Assembly: GCA_014376435.1 (NCBI GenBank)
Contig: JACMRL010000039.1
Span: 1 to 64,000, forward strand
Direction: 5' to 3'
Origin: Bdellovibrio sp.
Lineage (GTDB): Bacteria > Bdellovibrionota > Bdellovibrionia > Bdellovibrionales > Bdellovibrionaceae
Length of the DNA: 64,000 nt
Shown: in pieces, positions 8,333 to 16,185 of the stretch
Layout: every line of letters starts with the position of its first letter
Numbering within the stretch: position 1 is the first letter of the stretch
Notes under the pieces: generated by a model
Told to the model about the DNA's origin: nothing
Databases searched by the model: none
What the model saw: the letters and a program-made list of their open reading frames with translations, nothing else
Program-made: the position numbers and the translations under genes

Positions 8333-9525
8333 TTTTCCGAAAGGTCTACTTTTTGCCCATTTAAAAATAACGAATTTTTTTGCGCTACGCCGTCTCGGCC
8401 ATCATCACCTTCGACTCCTTTTACACCTTCGCCACCGGGCTGGCCGTTTTTCATCAATCTGCAAGGGTCTCCGCCTGTTCCAAGTCCTGCCGCGCCGCCC
8501 GCTCCACCGCGACCACCAACCTGACCTAATCCTTTTAAACCTGCCAAATTAGGCGAACTTACTTTCAAATTTGCGTCCCATAATTTAATTGTTGCACGAC
8601 CCGAGTTACCACCATTTTTTCCGATTCCTCCAGGAAATCCTTGCGCGCCTCGGCTGCCGTCTTTACCCTCACTTCCTTCCTGCGCACAGACATTTTTGTA
8701 AAAAAGTTGGTTTGGCGATACTTCAAAAACAACAAGCGGCATACTTCCGTCATCACCTTTGGCACCACGCAAAGTATCATCTGGCTCACGCGCTGCTTTT
8801 CCGTGACCACCATTTTCGCCAACCATCGTCACATTTAATTCTCCGCTGGCGGTGAAAATTTCGATTTGTAATAAACCTCCCGCGCGGCCTTCTTGTTCAA
8901 ATCCAGCTCGTTGATTGAGTGGAAAAGTTTGAATTGTACCGGTTGAGGATTGTAGATTTTCGATTTTTACTGAACCTGAATAGTCTTCTAAGTAAAGATG
9001 AGTTTTTTCTTCCATCCGTAAACTTTGAATATAAATATGTTTTGTTTTAGCGTTTAATTTGAATTTTTGCGCTAAGTTAAAATCCTCACTTAATTGCAAA
9101 TTAAGTACGGGTAAAACTTCGACGTCTTCTAAAACTTCTTTTTGTGCATTTAGAAATTGATAGCTAATTTTTACCTCTCCCACTAATGACTCTTTCCACG
9201 TGCGTGAATCATCTAGGCGAATAATCGTTTGCATTGAATTTTTGTTTTCGCTTAGCTCAGTTTTTTTTAAAATGATTTCGTTTGGCCAGTGGCTAGGAAA
9301 ATGAAATTGAACTTCTTGAAATGATCGACCGTTTTGCACGACATACTCGTAGCTGAAAACTTTTACGATTGGCTTGTCTGCCTGTTGTTCAATCGCGGGC
9401 TGTTGCAACTCAACAACCTCAACCGGCTTTACTTCTGCGGGGGCGGCTTCGTCGCCCTTCTTTTTTACTTTCATGCACGACGATAAAATAATAAATACGC
9501 TGACTAACCAAATCTTATGTTTCAT
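8329..9525 (-). CDS. Lipoprotein with collagen-like glycine repeats
   Basis: The 398-residue protein has a signal peptide ending in LSSC (lipobox), then an Ala/Glu/Pro/Lys linker (residues about 20-50) and a beta-rich middle. The C-terminal third contains Gly-x-x runs such as [17 protein letters not shown] and [19 protein letters not shown]. These resemble short bacterial collagen-like tracts, with interruptions that contain two Cys. Collagen-like tracts form trimers in other bacteria; that is inferred here. It ends by overlapping ddl tail to tail. Surface location is likely but unproven. Confidence 0.6.
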   Translation of the reverse strand: MKHKIWLVSVFIILSSCMKVKKKGDEAAPAEVKPVEVVELQQPAIEQQADKPIVKVFSYEYVVQNGRSFQEVQFHFPSHWPNEIILKKTELSENKNSMQTIIRLDDSRTWKESLVGEVKISYQFLNAQKEVLEDVEVLPVLNLQLSEDFNLAQKFKLNAKTKHIYIQSLRMEEKTHLYLEDYSGSVKIENLQSSTGTIQTFPLNQRAGFEQEGRAGGLLQIEIFTASGELNVTMVGENGGHGKAAREPDDTLRGAKGDDGSMPLVVFEVSPNQLFYKNVCAQEGSEGKDGSRGAQGFPGGIGKNGGNSGRATIKLWDANLKVSSPNLAGLKGLGQVGGRGGAGGAAGLGTGGDPCRLMKNGQPGGEGVKGVEGDDGRDGVAQKNSLFLNGQKVDLSEN

Positions 9526-9678
9526 GTTTTTTCTCCTGTTACGGAGGGCTTTGCAGAATGAAGACTACTTTGCAGAATAACAGGCGCTTTTTTAGATCCG
9601 TGCTCCGGACGTTGGTCTTGTGCCCTTATCTTGCACCGTATTTATTTACTTCGTTCGCACACTATTTTAGGAGCCTTC

Positions 9679-9876
9679 ATGAAAGATATTCAGTATTACG
9701 AAAAAGCCGATTCTTCGACCCAAAAAGCTTATTTAAAAATTCAGTGTAATTGTGTTTTATGTAATACCGCTTTAGAACTTAAATTCGAAAACTTAGGTCT
9801 GGGAGTTGTTAAAGAAGAAGCCCACTGCCCGCAATGTGAAATTCGTACTCGCGCCAAAATTCATTCACTTCAGTAG
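9679..9876 (+). CDS. Small zinc-ribbon protein
   Basis: This 65-residue protein has two CxxC knuckles, CNCVLC and HCPQC, separated by about 30 residues, as in a zinc ribbon. The ATG at 9679 is chosen because AGGAG lies 6 nt upstream; the frame is open further upstream but without a ribosome site. It is short, charged and probably cytoplasmic. No specific family is recognised, so function is unknown. It ends 2 nt before the convergent aldehyde-dehydrogenase-like gene. Confidence 0.6.
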   Translation: MKDIQYYEKADSSTQKAYLKIQCNCVLCNTALELKFENLGLGVVKEEAHCPQCEIRTRAKIHSLQ

Positions 9877-9878
9877 TT

Positions 9879-11258
9879 TTAAGTCAGTAATTTGACATTC
9901 GAAAAAAAATCGCCAAAAACCCGATCATCTTGAAGACCAAAACCCGATTGTTTTGTCGCTTTCACCGAACCGGGTAACTGAACTGACCATTTATTCTTAC
10001 AGATTAAGCCTACGTCCAACGAATCCGCCACTTTCGCTAACTTATCTTCGTCGCCGTATAAATGTGCCGCCATGCCGAAGTAGGAAACGTTCGAGTACTT
10101 TGCCACATCAAATGCATACTTTACCGTTGATAAAATAAATAACGGAGCCATCACCTGGTCTTGCTGCAAGGTTGAACAGTTCGACATGTCTTGGGTAAAA
10201 GTCATCGGTAAGAAATTTTTGTTCGCAGGTTTTGACGTTTGAATTAAACGAGCTTGGTCGGAAACGGCTAAGGCAGAAATTTCTGAGAATGTTTTAAAAG
10301 ATTCCTCTTTCAGGCAAGGCGTCCATAAAGATGAGTCATCGATTGATTCGCTAGGCTTTACGTTCATAAAGTAGTCAGCAATTTTTTCTTTCCACGCCGC
10401 TTCATTTTTTTCTAAAATGAAAAGCCTAGATGAATTCCAGCCTAACTGCCCTTGCCCTGTTACAAATGATGAAATAACTTTTTTAAATATTTCATCCGTG
10501 GGCTCACTCAGTGCCACCGCCGAATTTTTTGAACCCGATGAAATTTGCAATTTTTTAAAACGTTGCAAACTATTCGCCGAAGTTAATTTTAAAATTTCGG
10601 TCGCGTTCGTTAATTGCCCCACAAAAGAAATTGCTTTGATTCCTGGATGAGTCACCAAAAGTTTTTTTACATCCTCTTGATCAGAAGTGATAACTTGAAT
10701 CAAACCTGCAGGAGCCTGTGATAACTGAATAAGTTCAGCCATAATCATGGCGGTAACGGGCGATTGTGAAGAAACTTTGATAATAACGGCGTTGCCCGCC
10801 GCAATCGCTGGAAATAATCTTTCGCCAATCACGCGTAAAGATAAATTCCATGTACAAATAATTGAAACCACGCCAACCGGAGTAAATGTTTGATTGGCCT
10901 GTGGCCTATGGCCGCTTAATTCGCGCATCACTTTATCTAGACTAGTAATTAATGAGCCCATTCCGTTATCACGCACAAATTCAAATGGTAAACCTTGGTC
11001 AAGAGCTTCAAACCTGGCAAAACTATCTTTGCTCATGGCTAAATGATTATGAAAACTTTGTAGTAACTGTAAACGATTTTCTAGCGAACTTGTTTTCCAA
11101 TCCGCAAAAGCTTTTTGCGCGGCTTGGATCGACATTACAACTTCTAACATTCCGGCTGAATCAACCGTGTGCAAAACTTCTGAAGTATAAGGATTTTTTT
11201 TAGTAAATTGGGTTTCTAACGAGGTCGAAGTATTATTAATAAAGCTATGAATCTGCAT
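9879..11258 (-). CDS. Aldehyde dehydrogenase-fold protein lacking catalytic Cys and Glu
   Basis: The 459-residue length and overall pattern are those of the ALDH superfamily: TWNLSLRVIGERLFPAIAAGNAVIIKVSS (Asn138, Lys161), then ISFVGQLTNATEI, and a C-terminal QSGFGLQD. However, the catalytic block reads GQGQLGWNSSRLFI, with Gly273 where GQxC has the nucleophilic Cys. The LELGGK block reads QISSGSK, with Ser240 where the general-base Glu should be. It is therefore probably not an active dehydrogenase and may be a structural or regulatory pseudoenzyme. It lies 39 nt after the terminator of the structured RNA upstream and has no clear Shine-Dalgarno. Confidence 0.8.
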   Translation of the reverse strand: MQIHSFINNTSTSLETQFTKKNPYTSEVLHTVDSAGMLEVVMSIQAAQKAFADWKTSSLENRLQLLQSFHNHLAMSKDSFARFEALDQGLPFEFVRDNGMGSLITSLDKVMRELSGHRPQANQTFTPVGVVSIICTWNLSLRVIGERLFPAIAAGNAVIIKVSSQSPVTAMIMAELIQLSQAPAGLIQVITSDQEDVKKLLVTHPGIKAISFVGQLTNATEILKLTSANSLQRFKKLQISSGSKNSAVALSEPTDEIFKKVISSFVTGQGQLGWNSSRLFILEKNEAAWKEKIADYFMNVKPSESIDDSSLWTPCLKEESFKTFSEISALAVSDQARLIQTSKPANKNFLPMTFTQDMSNCSTLQQDQVMAPLFILSTVKYAFDVAKYSNVSYFGMAAHLYGDEDKLAKVADSLDVGLICKNKWSVQLPGSVKATKQSGFGLQDDRVFGDFFSNVKLLT

Positions 11259-11296
11259 TTGTTAAATTTAGGAGAATCTGACTGAATTACAAGGTG

Positions 11297-11346
11297 AAAA
11301 AAGAAAGGGCGACCGATGGATCCCTTGCGGGTGTTGTCGATCGCCC
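11297..11346 (-). terminator. Intrinsic terminator of the structured RNA
   Basis: On the minus strand GGGCGATCGA (11346-11337) pairs with TCGGTCGCCC (11316-11307) through ten pairs including one G-U. The apical part contains CCC-GCAA-GGG, a GNRA tetraloop. TTTCTTTTTT follows at once (11306-11297). On the plus strand the G-U becomes a C-A mismatch, which indicates minus-strand transcription. Confidence 0.85.
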
Positions 11347-11401
11347 CTATGACGCTACGGCGGAGGTTTAATTGGCCTCGTACCGCGTCTAGCTAGTGCG
11401 G

Positions 11402-11446
11402 CTAAAAAGCCGACACCTCCGCCATTGTTATGTCATATAAACTCAT
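11402..11446 (-). CDS. 14-residue micro-ORF inside the structured RNA
   Basis: ATG at 11446 is preceded by AAAGGAGGTG, nearly a full anti-Shine-Dalgarno complement, with GGAGG 7 nt from the start. The peptide is MSLYDITMAEVSAF, followed by TAG within a small CGGC/GCCG-type hairpin (GGCT-TTTT-AGCC). Such a strong site in front of such a short frame suggests a leader peptide or a functional micropeptide. No similarity to a known leader peptide (no run of one amino acid) is seen. Confidence 0.55.
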   Translation of the reverse strand: MSLYDITMAEVSAF

Positions 11447-11486
11447 AACACCACCTCCTTTCCAACCGTTAGAACGGCTTAGTAGA

Positions 11487-11515
11487 AGAATAATGGATAA
11501 ATACGGTTAGCACAA
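11487..11515 (-). promoter_or_regulatory. Sigma-70-like promoter of the structured RNA
   Basis: On the minus strand TTGTGC (11515-11510) and TATTCT (11492-11487) are separated by 17 nt. Transcription would start near 11480, exactly at the base of the first hairpin of the RNA. The elements are moderate matches; their position relative to the RNA structure is the main support. Confidence 0.5.
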
Positions 11516-11586
11516 AACGAAAATTTTTGTGGTTGGTATAACATTACATTATGAGACGGAGCGTAATAAAAAATTGGAAAAATGAC

Positions 11587-11979
11587 TCAGTCTAGAGCTT
11601 GAATAATTTTTTCTTTCAGCGAAAGCATTTCATTTTCAGGCAAGCGCTTTGCGCGCTTGAAGTCTAAGTCTGGAATGCTCCAGGCAGGAATTAGATGCAA
11701 ATGATAATGTGGAACTTCAAATCCCGCGACTAAAGTTCCGACGCGCGGGCAACCCGTTACTTTTTGAATCGCTTTGGCAATTTTTTGTGCGTTCAAACCA
11801 ACTCGTGTGTAGGCTTCCGCCGGAACGTCGAACCAGTGGTTTATTTCTTGTTTAGGAATTACGATCACGTGACCTGGATTAACTTGGTCTAAGGCTAAAA
11901 TCGCAATCGTTAAGTCATCTTCATGAATTTTGTAACTTGGTAAGTCGCCGGCAATAATTTTCGTGAAGATCGATGACAT
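11587..11979 (-). CDS. HIT-family protein (histidine triad nucleotide hydrolase)
   Basis: The 130-residue protein has the triad HYHLHLIP near residue 95, plus the N-terminal pattern SIFTKIIAGDLPSYKIHEDD common to Hint-type proteins. These cytoplasmic enzymes hydrolyse AMP-lysine or AMP-phosphoramidates. The length is slightly above E. coli HinT. It is the last gene of a minus-strand run after gltA and the LEA-like lipoprotein. The specific substrate cannot be told from sequence. The 328 bases between this gene and the ALDH-like gene hold the structured RNA. Confidence 0.9.
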   Translation of the reverse strand: MSSIFTKIIAGDLPSYKIHEDDLTIAILALDQVNPGHVIVIPKQEINHWFDVPAEAYTRVGLNAQKIAKAIQKVTGCPRVGTLVAGFEVPHYHLHLIPAWSIPDLDFKRAKRLPENEMLSLKEKIIQALD

Positions 11980-12002
11980 AAGCTGCCTCTGTTAGTTGAT
12001 TG

Positions 12003-12440
12003 CTACTGGGTAAGATTAACTTCGCCTTTTTTAGTGAAAGGAATACTTAAAATTCCTAGCTGCGCCGAACCTTTTAATTCGTACTCTTTTTCTAAAGTTT
12101 TTTTCATAAAACTACTAATTAGATTATTGACCATATTGTATTGAAAACGTAAGGGAACAATAACGTCGCCTTTACCATTCGCGGGAATTTCAACCGCCTG
12201 GTCAATCACCCAAGCCGTTACATCTTGCCCTGAAAATTTTAAAGCATAACTAACCTTGTCCAATTTCAAGGGGACTGAATTTGGATTATCGATATTTAAT
12301 TTTAGATTAAGAGTAATATCTTTAGCCGAAATATTTGCAACATCAACTGAAGTAATATTTACCTCGGGATCTTTCAAGGTCAAAGTTGAACAGGAAAGAA
12401 CGGAGGCCGTTAAAATAAGTAGAATTAGCTGCTTTAACAT
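12003..12440 (-). CDS. LEA14-like (WHy domain) lipoprotein
   Basis: This 145-residue protein has a signal peptide ending in VLSC (lipobox, Cys about 17). It is followed by a single LEA_2/WHy-type beta sandwich: ITLNLKLNIDNPNSVPLKLDKVSYAL is the characteristic NPNxxPL block. In bacteria such proteins are small envelope lipoproteins of uncertain role, sometimes linked to desiccation or membrane stress. The gene starts 3 nt after the stop of citrate synthase and lies in the same direction, so it is probably co-transcribed. Confidence 0.75.
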   Translation of the reverse strand: MLKQLILLILTASVLSCSTLTLKDPEVNITSVDVANISAKDITLNLKLNIDNPNSVPLKLDKVSYALKFSGQDVTAWVIDQAVEIPANGKGDVIVPLRFQYNMVNNLISSFMKKTLEKEYELKGSAQLGILSIPFTKKGEVNLTQ

Positions 12441-12443
12441 GAA

Positions 12444-13580
12444 TTAGCGTTGCTCCGCTGATTTCCAAGTCAGGTTTTCTTTTCCTTGCCATTTACCACG
12501 TGGACGATAAATACGATTTTTTTCGTATTGCTCGTTCGCATGTGCAATCCAACCGGCGATGCGCGATACGGCAAAGATTGGCGTGAAAATATCTGTCGGA
12601 ATTCCCATCGCATGGTAAACAGTTGCCGAATAGAAATCGACGTTTGGCATTAAACCCTTTTCTTTTTGCATTGTATCGTCGATCAACGCCGATATTTGGT
12701 AAAGTTCTGGCTTACCCATTTTTTTAGTTAATTGCTCAGAAAATTTTCTTAAAATCGCCGCACGTGGATCGCCGTCTTTGTAAACGCGGTGACCGATGCC
12801 CATTACTTTTTCTTTAGCATCCAGCGCATCTTTTACGAATTGCTGGGCTTTTTCGATGGTGCCGATTTTAGCTAACATCACCATCACTTGTTCATTTGCT
12901 CCACCATGCAATGAGCCCTTTAAGGCACCGATTGCCGATACCACTGCCGAGTGTAAATCAGATAATGAAGAAGTCGTTACGCGAGTTGCAAAAGCCGAAC
13001 AGTTTAATTCATGATCGGCGTGTAAGATTAAACAAGTATCAAAAAGTTTTACGATATCTGCTTCAGGCTCGGTGCCTTTTAACATATACATAAAATTCCA
13101 AGCGATTGATTTACCCGCTTGCGGAGTTAATATTTCACGCTTGTTACGAATTGCTTCGAATGCTGTAACAATCGAACCCATTTTCGCCGTTAAGCGAACT
13201 GCCTTACGCATATTTGCTTCGTGTGAATTATCATTTGCATCGGTATCCCAGTGAGACATCAATGAAACCGCCGAACGTAGCCACGCCATTGGGTGAACAT
13301 TTGTTGGTAAAGTTTTAAGAACGCTGACGTACGCTGGATCTAGCGTCATGTTTTTATTTAATTCAGCCGTGAAACTTTCTAATTCAGATTTGCTCGGCAT
13401 GCGGCCGTTCCAAAGCAAATAAGTCACTTCTTCAAACGTCGAGTTAGCGGCTAAATCTTCAATCGTGTAACCACGGTAGATTAATGTATTACCAACGATA
13501 AATGAAACAGCCGTTGTACAAGCCACAACGCCTTCTAAACCTTTATCAATCGCGCCTTCATAGATATTTACTTCTGCCAT
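12444..13580 (-). CDS. gltA: Citrate synthase
   Basis: This enzyme condenses oxaloacetate with acetyl-CoA at the entry of the TCA cycle. Motifs are GSLHGGANEQVM (catalytic His), GIGHRVYKDGDPRA (second His), and NVDFYSATVYHAMGIP with its catalytic Asp. The length of 378 fits the short, Gram-positive or archaeal-like type, which also includes 2-methylcitrate synthases. No other propionate genes are nearby, so citrate synthase is the better name. The ATG at 13580 has weak AGGAA-like spacing upstream. It heads the small run to the LEA lipoprotein and HIT gene. Confidence 0.9.
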   Translation of the reverse strand: MAEVNIYEGAIDKGLEGVVACTTAVSFIVGNTLIYRGYTIEDLAANSTFEEVTYLLWNGRMPSKSELESFTAELNKNMTLDPAYVSVLKTLPTNVHPMAWLRSAVSLMSHWDTDANDNSHEANMRKAVRLTAKMGSIVTAFEAIRNKREILTPQAGKSIAWNFMYMLKGTEPEADIVKLFDTCLILHADHELNCSAFATRVTTSSLSDLHSAVVSAIGALKGSLHGGANEQVMVMLAKIGTIEKAQQFVKDALDAKEKVMGIGHRVYKDGDPRAAILRKFSEQLTKKMGKPELYQISALIDDTMQKEKGLMPNVDFYSATVYHAMGIPTDIFTPIFAVSRIAGWIAHANEQYEKNRIYRPRGKWQGKENLTWKSAEQR

Positions 13581-13634
13581 AAAAATTCCTTTATTTGATT
13601 TGAAATCGAATATTTAAAATTAGCAAAAAGCTGA

Positions 13635-14504
13635 TTATTTGGCTAGCTTTATCACTCTGTCTTTGACGTCAATCACGACGACAGTCTGATCCCGCAAGGG
13701 TTCTGCTAGACCTGTTTTTTGTTGGGCTTGAAATAGTAATTCGTTGCGTAAGTCATGAACGCCGGCCTTAGCCGTATCATTCATGATTTTTACAATCGTA
13801 TCTGAACCTAAAACATCAGTTAAGCCATTCGTTACAATACAAACGCGTGAGCGAGGCTCAAGCTCTATGGCTGCGCATGCTAATTGTCCCGTGAATTGCT
13901 GGCCGAATGGGCTAAGCGTAGACTTCATACTCTGCAAAGGCTTTCCTCGCGCCATATAATACGCGCCGATATTTCCTGCGCTACAAAATTTTAAAGAGTA
14001 ATCGCGGCGGTCAATGACCGCATAAAATGCATGAGTCAAATCATTGGGGCCAGCCAAAGGTTTTAAATCTTCCGCAATTCCTTGTAGAATACGATCTGGT
14101 GGATTTCCTTTTTTCGCTTCTAAAACATGTGAAACTTTTAAAATTAGCGATAAAAAGGAAGCCGACATTGCATAGCCCGAAGAAGATGCCACTAAAAGTC
14201 CGAAGCGAAATTTATCTTCATGCTCAAAAACATCGAAGTAATCTCCGCCGGACTGCGTACCGTAAACAAATTTACGACTGATTTCAAATCCCGGAATATT
14301 GGGAAGTTCGGTTGGAGTTAATGCTTTTTGAACTTTTGCTAACATTTTCATATCGCCCGCAATTTGCGACATCAGGCTATCTAACTTTTGCGAAAATTTA
14401 GTCAGCTCTTGGCGATAGGTCATCACTTCAATATTTTTAATCTGCAGCATTTCTTCAAGCTCAGAAATTTTATTTTTCAGCTGTACCGATTCGTCTTGCG
14501 CCAT
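13635..14504 (-). CDS. Coiled-coil PP2C/SpoIIE-like domain protein with lost metal ligands
   Basis: Residues 5-60 form a coiled coil, followed by a RsbU/SpoIIE-type fold beginning SGGDYFDVF (Asp88 kept). The DVSGHG block reads ASSSGYAMSA, with Ser107 for the metal Asp. The TDGL block reads TNGLTDVLG, with Asn226 for Asp. The DDxT block reads RDQT, with Arg272 for the first Asp. Three of the usual metal-binding acids are thus absent, so this is probably a non-catalytic regulator, perhaps a partner-switching binding platform. It lies between a membrane protein and gltA on the same strand. Confidence 0.75.
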   Translation of the reverse strand: MAQDESVQLKNKISELEEMLQIKNIEVMTYRQELTKFSQKLDSLMSQIAGDMKMLAKVQKALTPTELPNIPGFEISRKFVYGTQSGGDYFDVFEHEDKFRFGLLVASSSGYAMSASFLSLILKVSHVLEAKKGNPPDRILQGIAEDLKPLAGPNDLTHAFYAVIDRRDYSLKFCSAGNIGAYYMARGKPLQSMKSTLSPFGQQFTGQLACAAIELEPRSRVCIVTNGLTDVLGSDTIVKIMNDTAKAGVHDLRNELLFQAQQKTGLAEPLRDQTVVVIDVKDRVIKLAK

Positions 14505-14524
14505 GTACGTATTCTGAGCTGAGC

Positions 14525-15463
14525 CTAATCGATGGTCAACCGGGAAGACGCCACTTGCAGATACGAAATCTCTTTATTTAAAGTGGTTAATAAATGATTC
14601 ATACCTAAACCTGGACTTTGATCTTTAATCTCGTTGAATTGCTTCACTGATTTTTTATGTTCGGCTAAGACGTGGCTCGTTTTTTCTAGAAGCAGCTTTT
14701 GCAAATAAGAACTCATATTAAAAAGTAAAATCCAATTCGAAGTAGAGAAATAAATTGGTAAAAAGCTGGGCTCAACTCGCCTACGCACATAAAAATGCCC
14801 CCAAGCTGATAAAAACAGTAATGGAACAGCATAAAATGCTACGACCATTGAAGTTAAAAATTCAAAACGATTTGCGCTGATTGAACCTGAAAAGTATTGG
14901 TTAGCTTGCAAGTAATCCAATGCATAAATCGAAGCCATTACCACAACGATCACGGCAATTAAATTTAAAGCTGTAGCAATGGTCCAGATTTTTCGGCTGC
15001 GACTTTCTAAGGTATTTTTAAGCCAAAACAAATAACATGCACGCGATAAGTAAACGCTTAAAACCGCCGCGGTTGCCAAGTGTAAATGTAAATCCGACTT
15101 AGCTAAAAAGTAGAATACAATTCCAACTAGCAAATATTCTTTTCTGAAGACCCATTCTGAAATAAAAAATATCCCGAACGTAACCAGCATCGCCGACAAA
15201 CTGCCATCTAATAAAAACAGACCTAAACTACGATTCTCGCCTAATAGTCTTTGTAATGTAAAAGCATACTTCGTTGGATCAATGTAGATCATTCCTAACA
15301 TGATGAAGAAGGGCCAGGCCGCTAATGGAGAAAAACACAGCTGCATAAGGTTTTTTCGGGGCGCATCGATTTTAAAATCATACTTCATCATTGCTTCCTG
15401 CATGTTGCGGCTGAACGAAAAACTTAATAGCGTCCCTTGAATCGCGGATAAAATCATTTTCAT
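14525..15463 (-). CDS. Multi-pass membrane protein, unknown function
   Basis: The protein has 312 residues and about six to seven hydrophobic helices, a basic loop FYVRRRVEPS, and a soluble C-terminal tail of about 65 residues rich in Lys, Glu and Leu that may form a coiled coil. No family is recognised. It overlaps rsmJ by 4 nt (ATGA) and ends 20 nt before the PP2C-like gene. The adjacent coiled-coil phosphatase-like protein could be its cytoplasmic partner, which is inference from order only. Confidence 0.55.
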   Translation of the reverse strand: MKMILSAIQGTLLSFSFSRNMQEAMMKYDFKIDAPRKNLMQLCFSPLAAWPFFIMLGMIYIDPTKYAFTLQRLLGENRSLGLFLLDGSLSAMLVTFGIFFISEWVFRKEYLLVGIVFYFLAKSDLHLHLATAAVLSVYLSRACYLFWLKNTLESRSRKIWTIATALNLIAVIVVVMASIYALDYLQANQYFSGSISANRFEFLTSMVVAFYAVPLLFLSAWGHFYVRRRVEPSFLPIYFSTSNWILLFNMSSYLQKLLLEKTSHVLAEHKKSVKQFNEIKDQSPGLGMNHLLTTLNKEISYLQVASSRLTID

Positions 15464-16185
15464 TTCTGAGCTCCGTATAAATCAAATCGAATTAATTTAC
15501 CCTGTACTTGCGAATGCGGCTTCAAACCTAAAATCGGCGCCTTAATTGGCCGCTTCACCACAACTCGCTGCACATTTTTATATTTTACAGCAGCCTGCAA
15601 AACTTCACCCGCATCGATGTCATCGCCGACCAAATGGCGGAATAAAACCATTTCCTGCCTTGGTAAGGCTGATTTTATTTTTTCGGGAAACATCGGATCA
15701 AAATAAATAACTTCAAATTCAGCTTGCGAAGTTTGTAGAAAGTCTAATGCGGACGAAAAAATAAATTTCAAAGACATCGGCTTATCAAGTTTTTCCCACG
15801 CATTTTCTAAGGCCAGATAGATGAGTGGATTGCGTTCTAATGCCGTCACCTCATAACCAAGCTGCGACAGAAAAATTGCATCGATGGCTAAGCCAGCACT
15901 CAGGTCTAAAATGCGGTTTCCCGCTTTACCTGCCCCCATCGCCCGGCTTAAAAGTTCAGTTTTAATTGAACCTTTTTTTTTATGATAATTTAATTTGTTC
16001 TCGTTAAAATCGATTGAGAATTTATTGCCCGCCGAATCGTATATGACCGGAGACGGTGCCGTGAAATCAATTTTTTCAAAATGACTTAGGTTGAATTTTT
16101 TTTGCTTTAAAAATTCAGACCATTTCAGAAACAGCTGTTCAGATGGGGAATCTTTTAAATAGATAAACTTTTCTAAAGAGTCCAA
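15460..16185 (-). CDS. rsmJ: 16S rRNA (guanine1516-N2)-methyltransferase RsmJ
   Basis: The SAM-binding core is ILDLSAGLAIDAIFLSQLGYEVTALERNP, and the catalytic region contains VIYFDPMFPEKIKSALPRQEM, followed by LVGDDIDA and RVVVKRP. These blocks match E. coli RsmJ (YhiQ) closely, including the DPMFP motif. It should methylate G1516 in 16S rRNA. At 241 residues it is of normal length. It overlaps the UbiA-like gene by 13 nt and the membrane protein by 4 nt, in a tightly packed minus-strand run. Confidence 0.9.
   Translation of the reverse strand: MDSLEKFIYLKDSPSEQLFLKWSEFLKQKKFNLSHFEKIDFTAPSPVIYDSAGNKFSIDFNENKLNYHKKKGSIKTELLSRAMGAGKAGNRILDLSAGLAIDAIFLSQLGYEVTALERNPLIYLALENAWEKLDKPMSLKFIFSSALDFLQTSQAEFEVIYFDPMFPEKIKSALPRQEMVLFRHLVGDDIDAGEVLQAAVKYKNVQRVVVKRPIKAPILGLKPHSQVQGKLIRFDLYGAQK

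Larger units (their letters stand above)
11297..11480 (-). ncRNA. Structured RNA of about 184 nt with internal micro-ORF
   Basis: The transcript is bounded by a promoter-like pair (11487-11515) and an intrinsic terminator. Three helices can be drawn. A 5' hairpin (11479-11464) has six pairs, including a G-U that exists only on the minus strand. A long stem pairs GGCGGAGGT (11423-11415) with ACCTCCGCC (11367-11359), extended by TATGAC/GTCATA. The third is the terminator. GGAGGT occurs twice (at the ribosome site 11458-11453 and in the long stem) while its partner ACCTCC occurs once, so two exclusive pairings are possible. It does not match 6S, tmRNA, SRP or GEMM consensus as I know them. It could be a small mRNA, a sRNA, or an attenuator for the ALDH-like gene. 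Confidence 0.65.

Noticed and set aside
11297-11480. 6S RNA, tmRNA, SRP RNA or GEMM c-di-GMP riboswitch
   Set aside because: Length is near that of 6S RNA, but there is no single long hairpin with central bubble. There is no tRNA-like end for tmRNA, no GGAAGCAGCC-type SRP loop, and no GEMM core (GACGCAAAGCCTCC) on the transcribed strand.
13580-13634. Terminator between the PP2C-like gene and gltA
   Set aside because: AAAGCT...AGCTTTTT gives only six A/T-rich pairs with a 12-nt loop, too weak to call.
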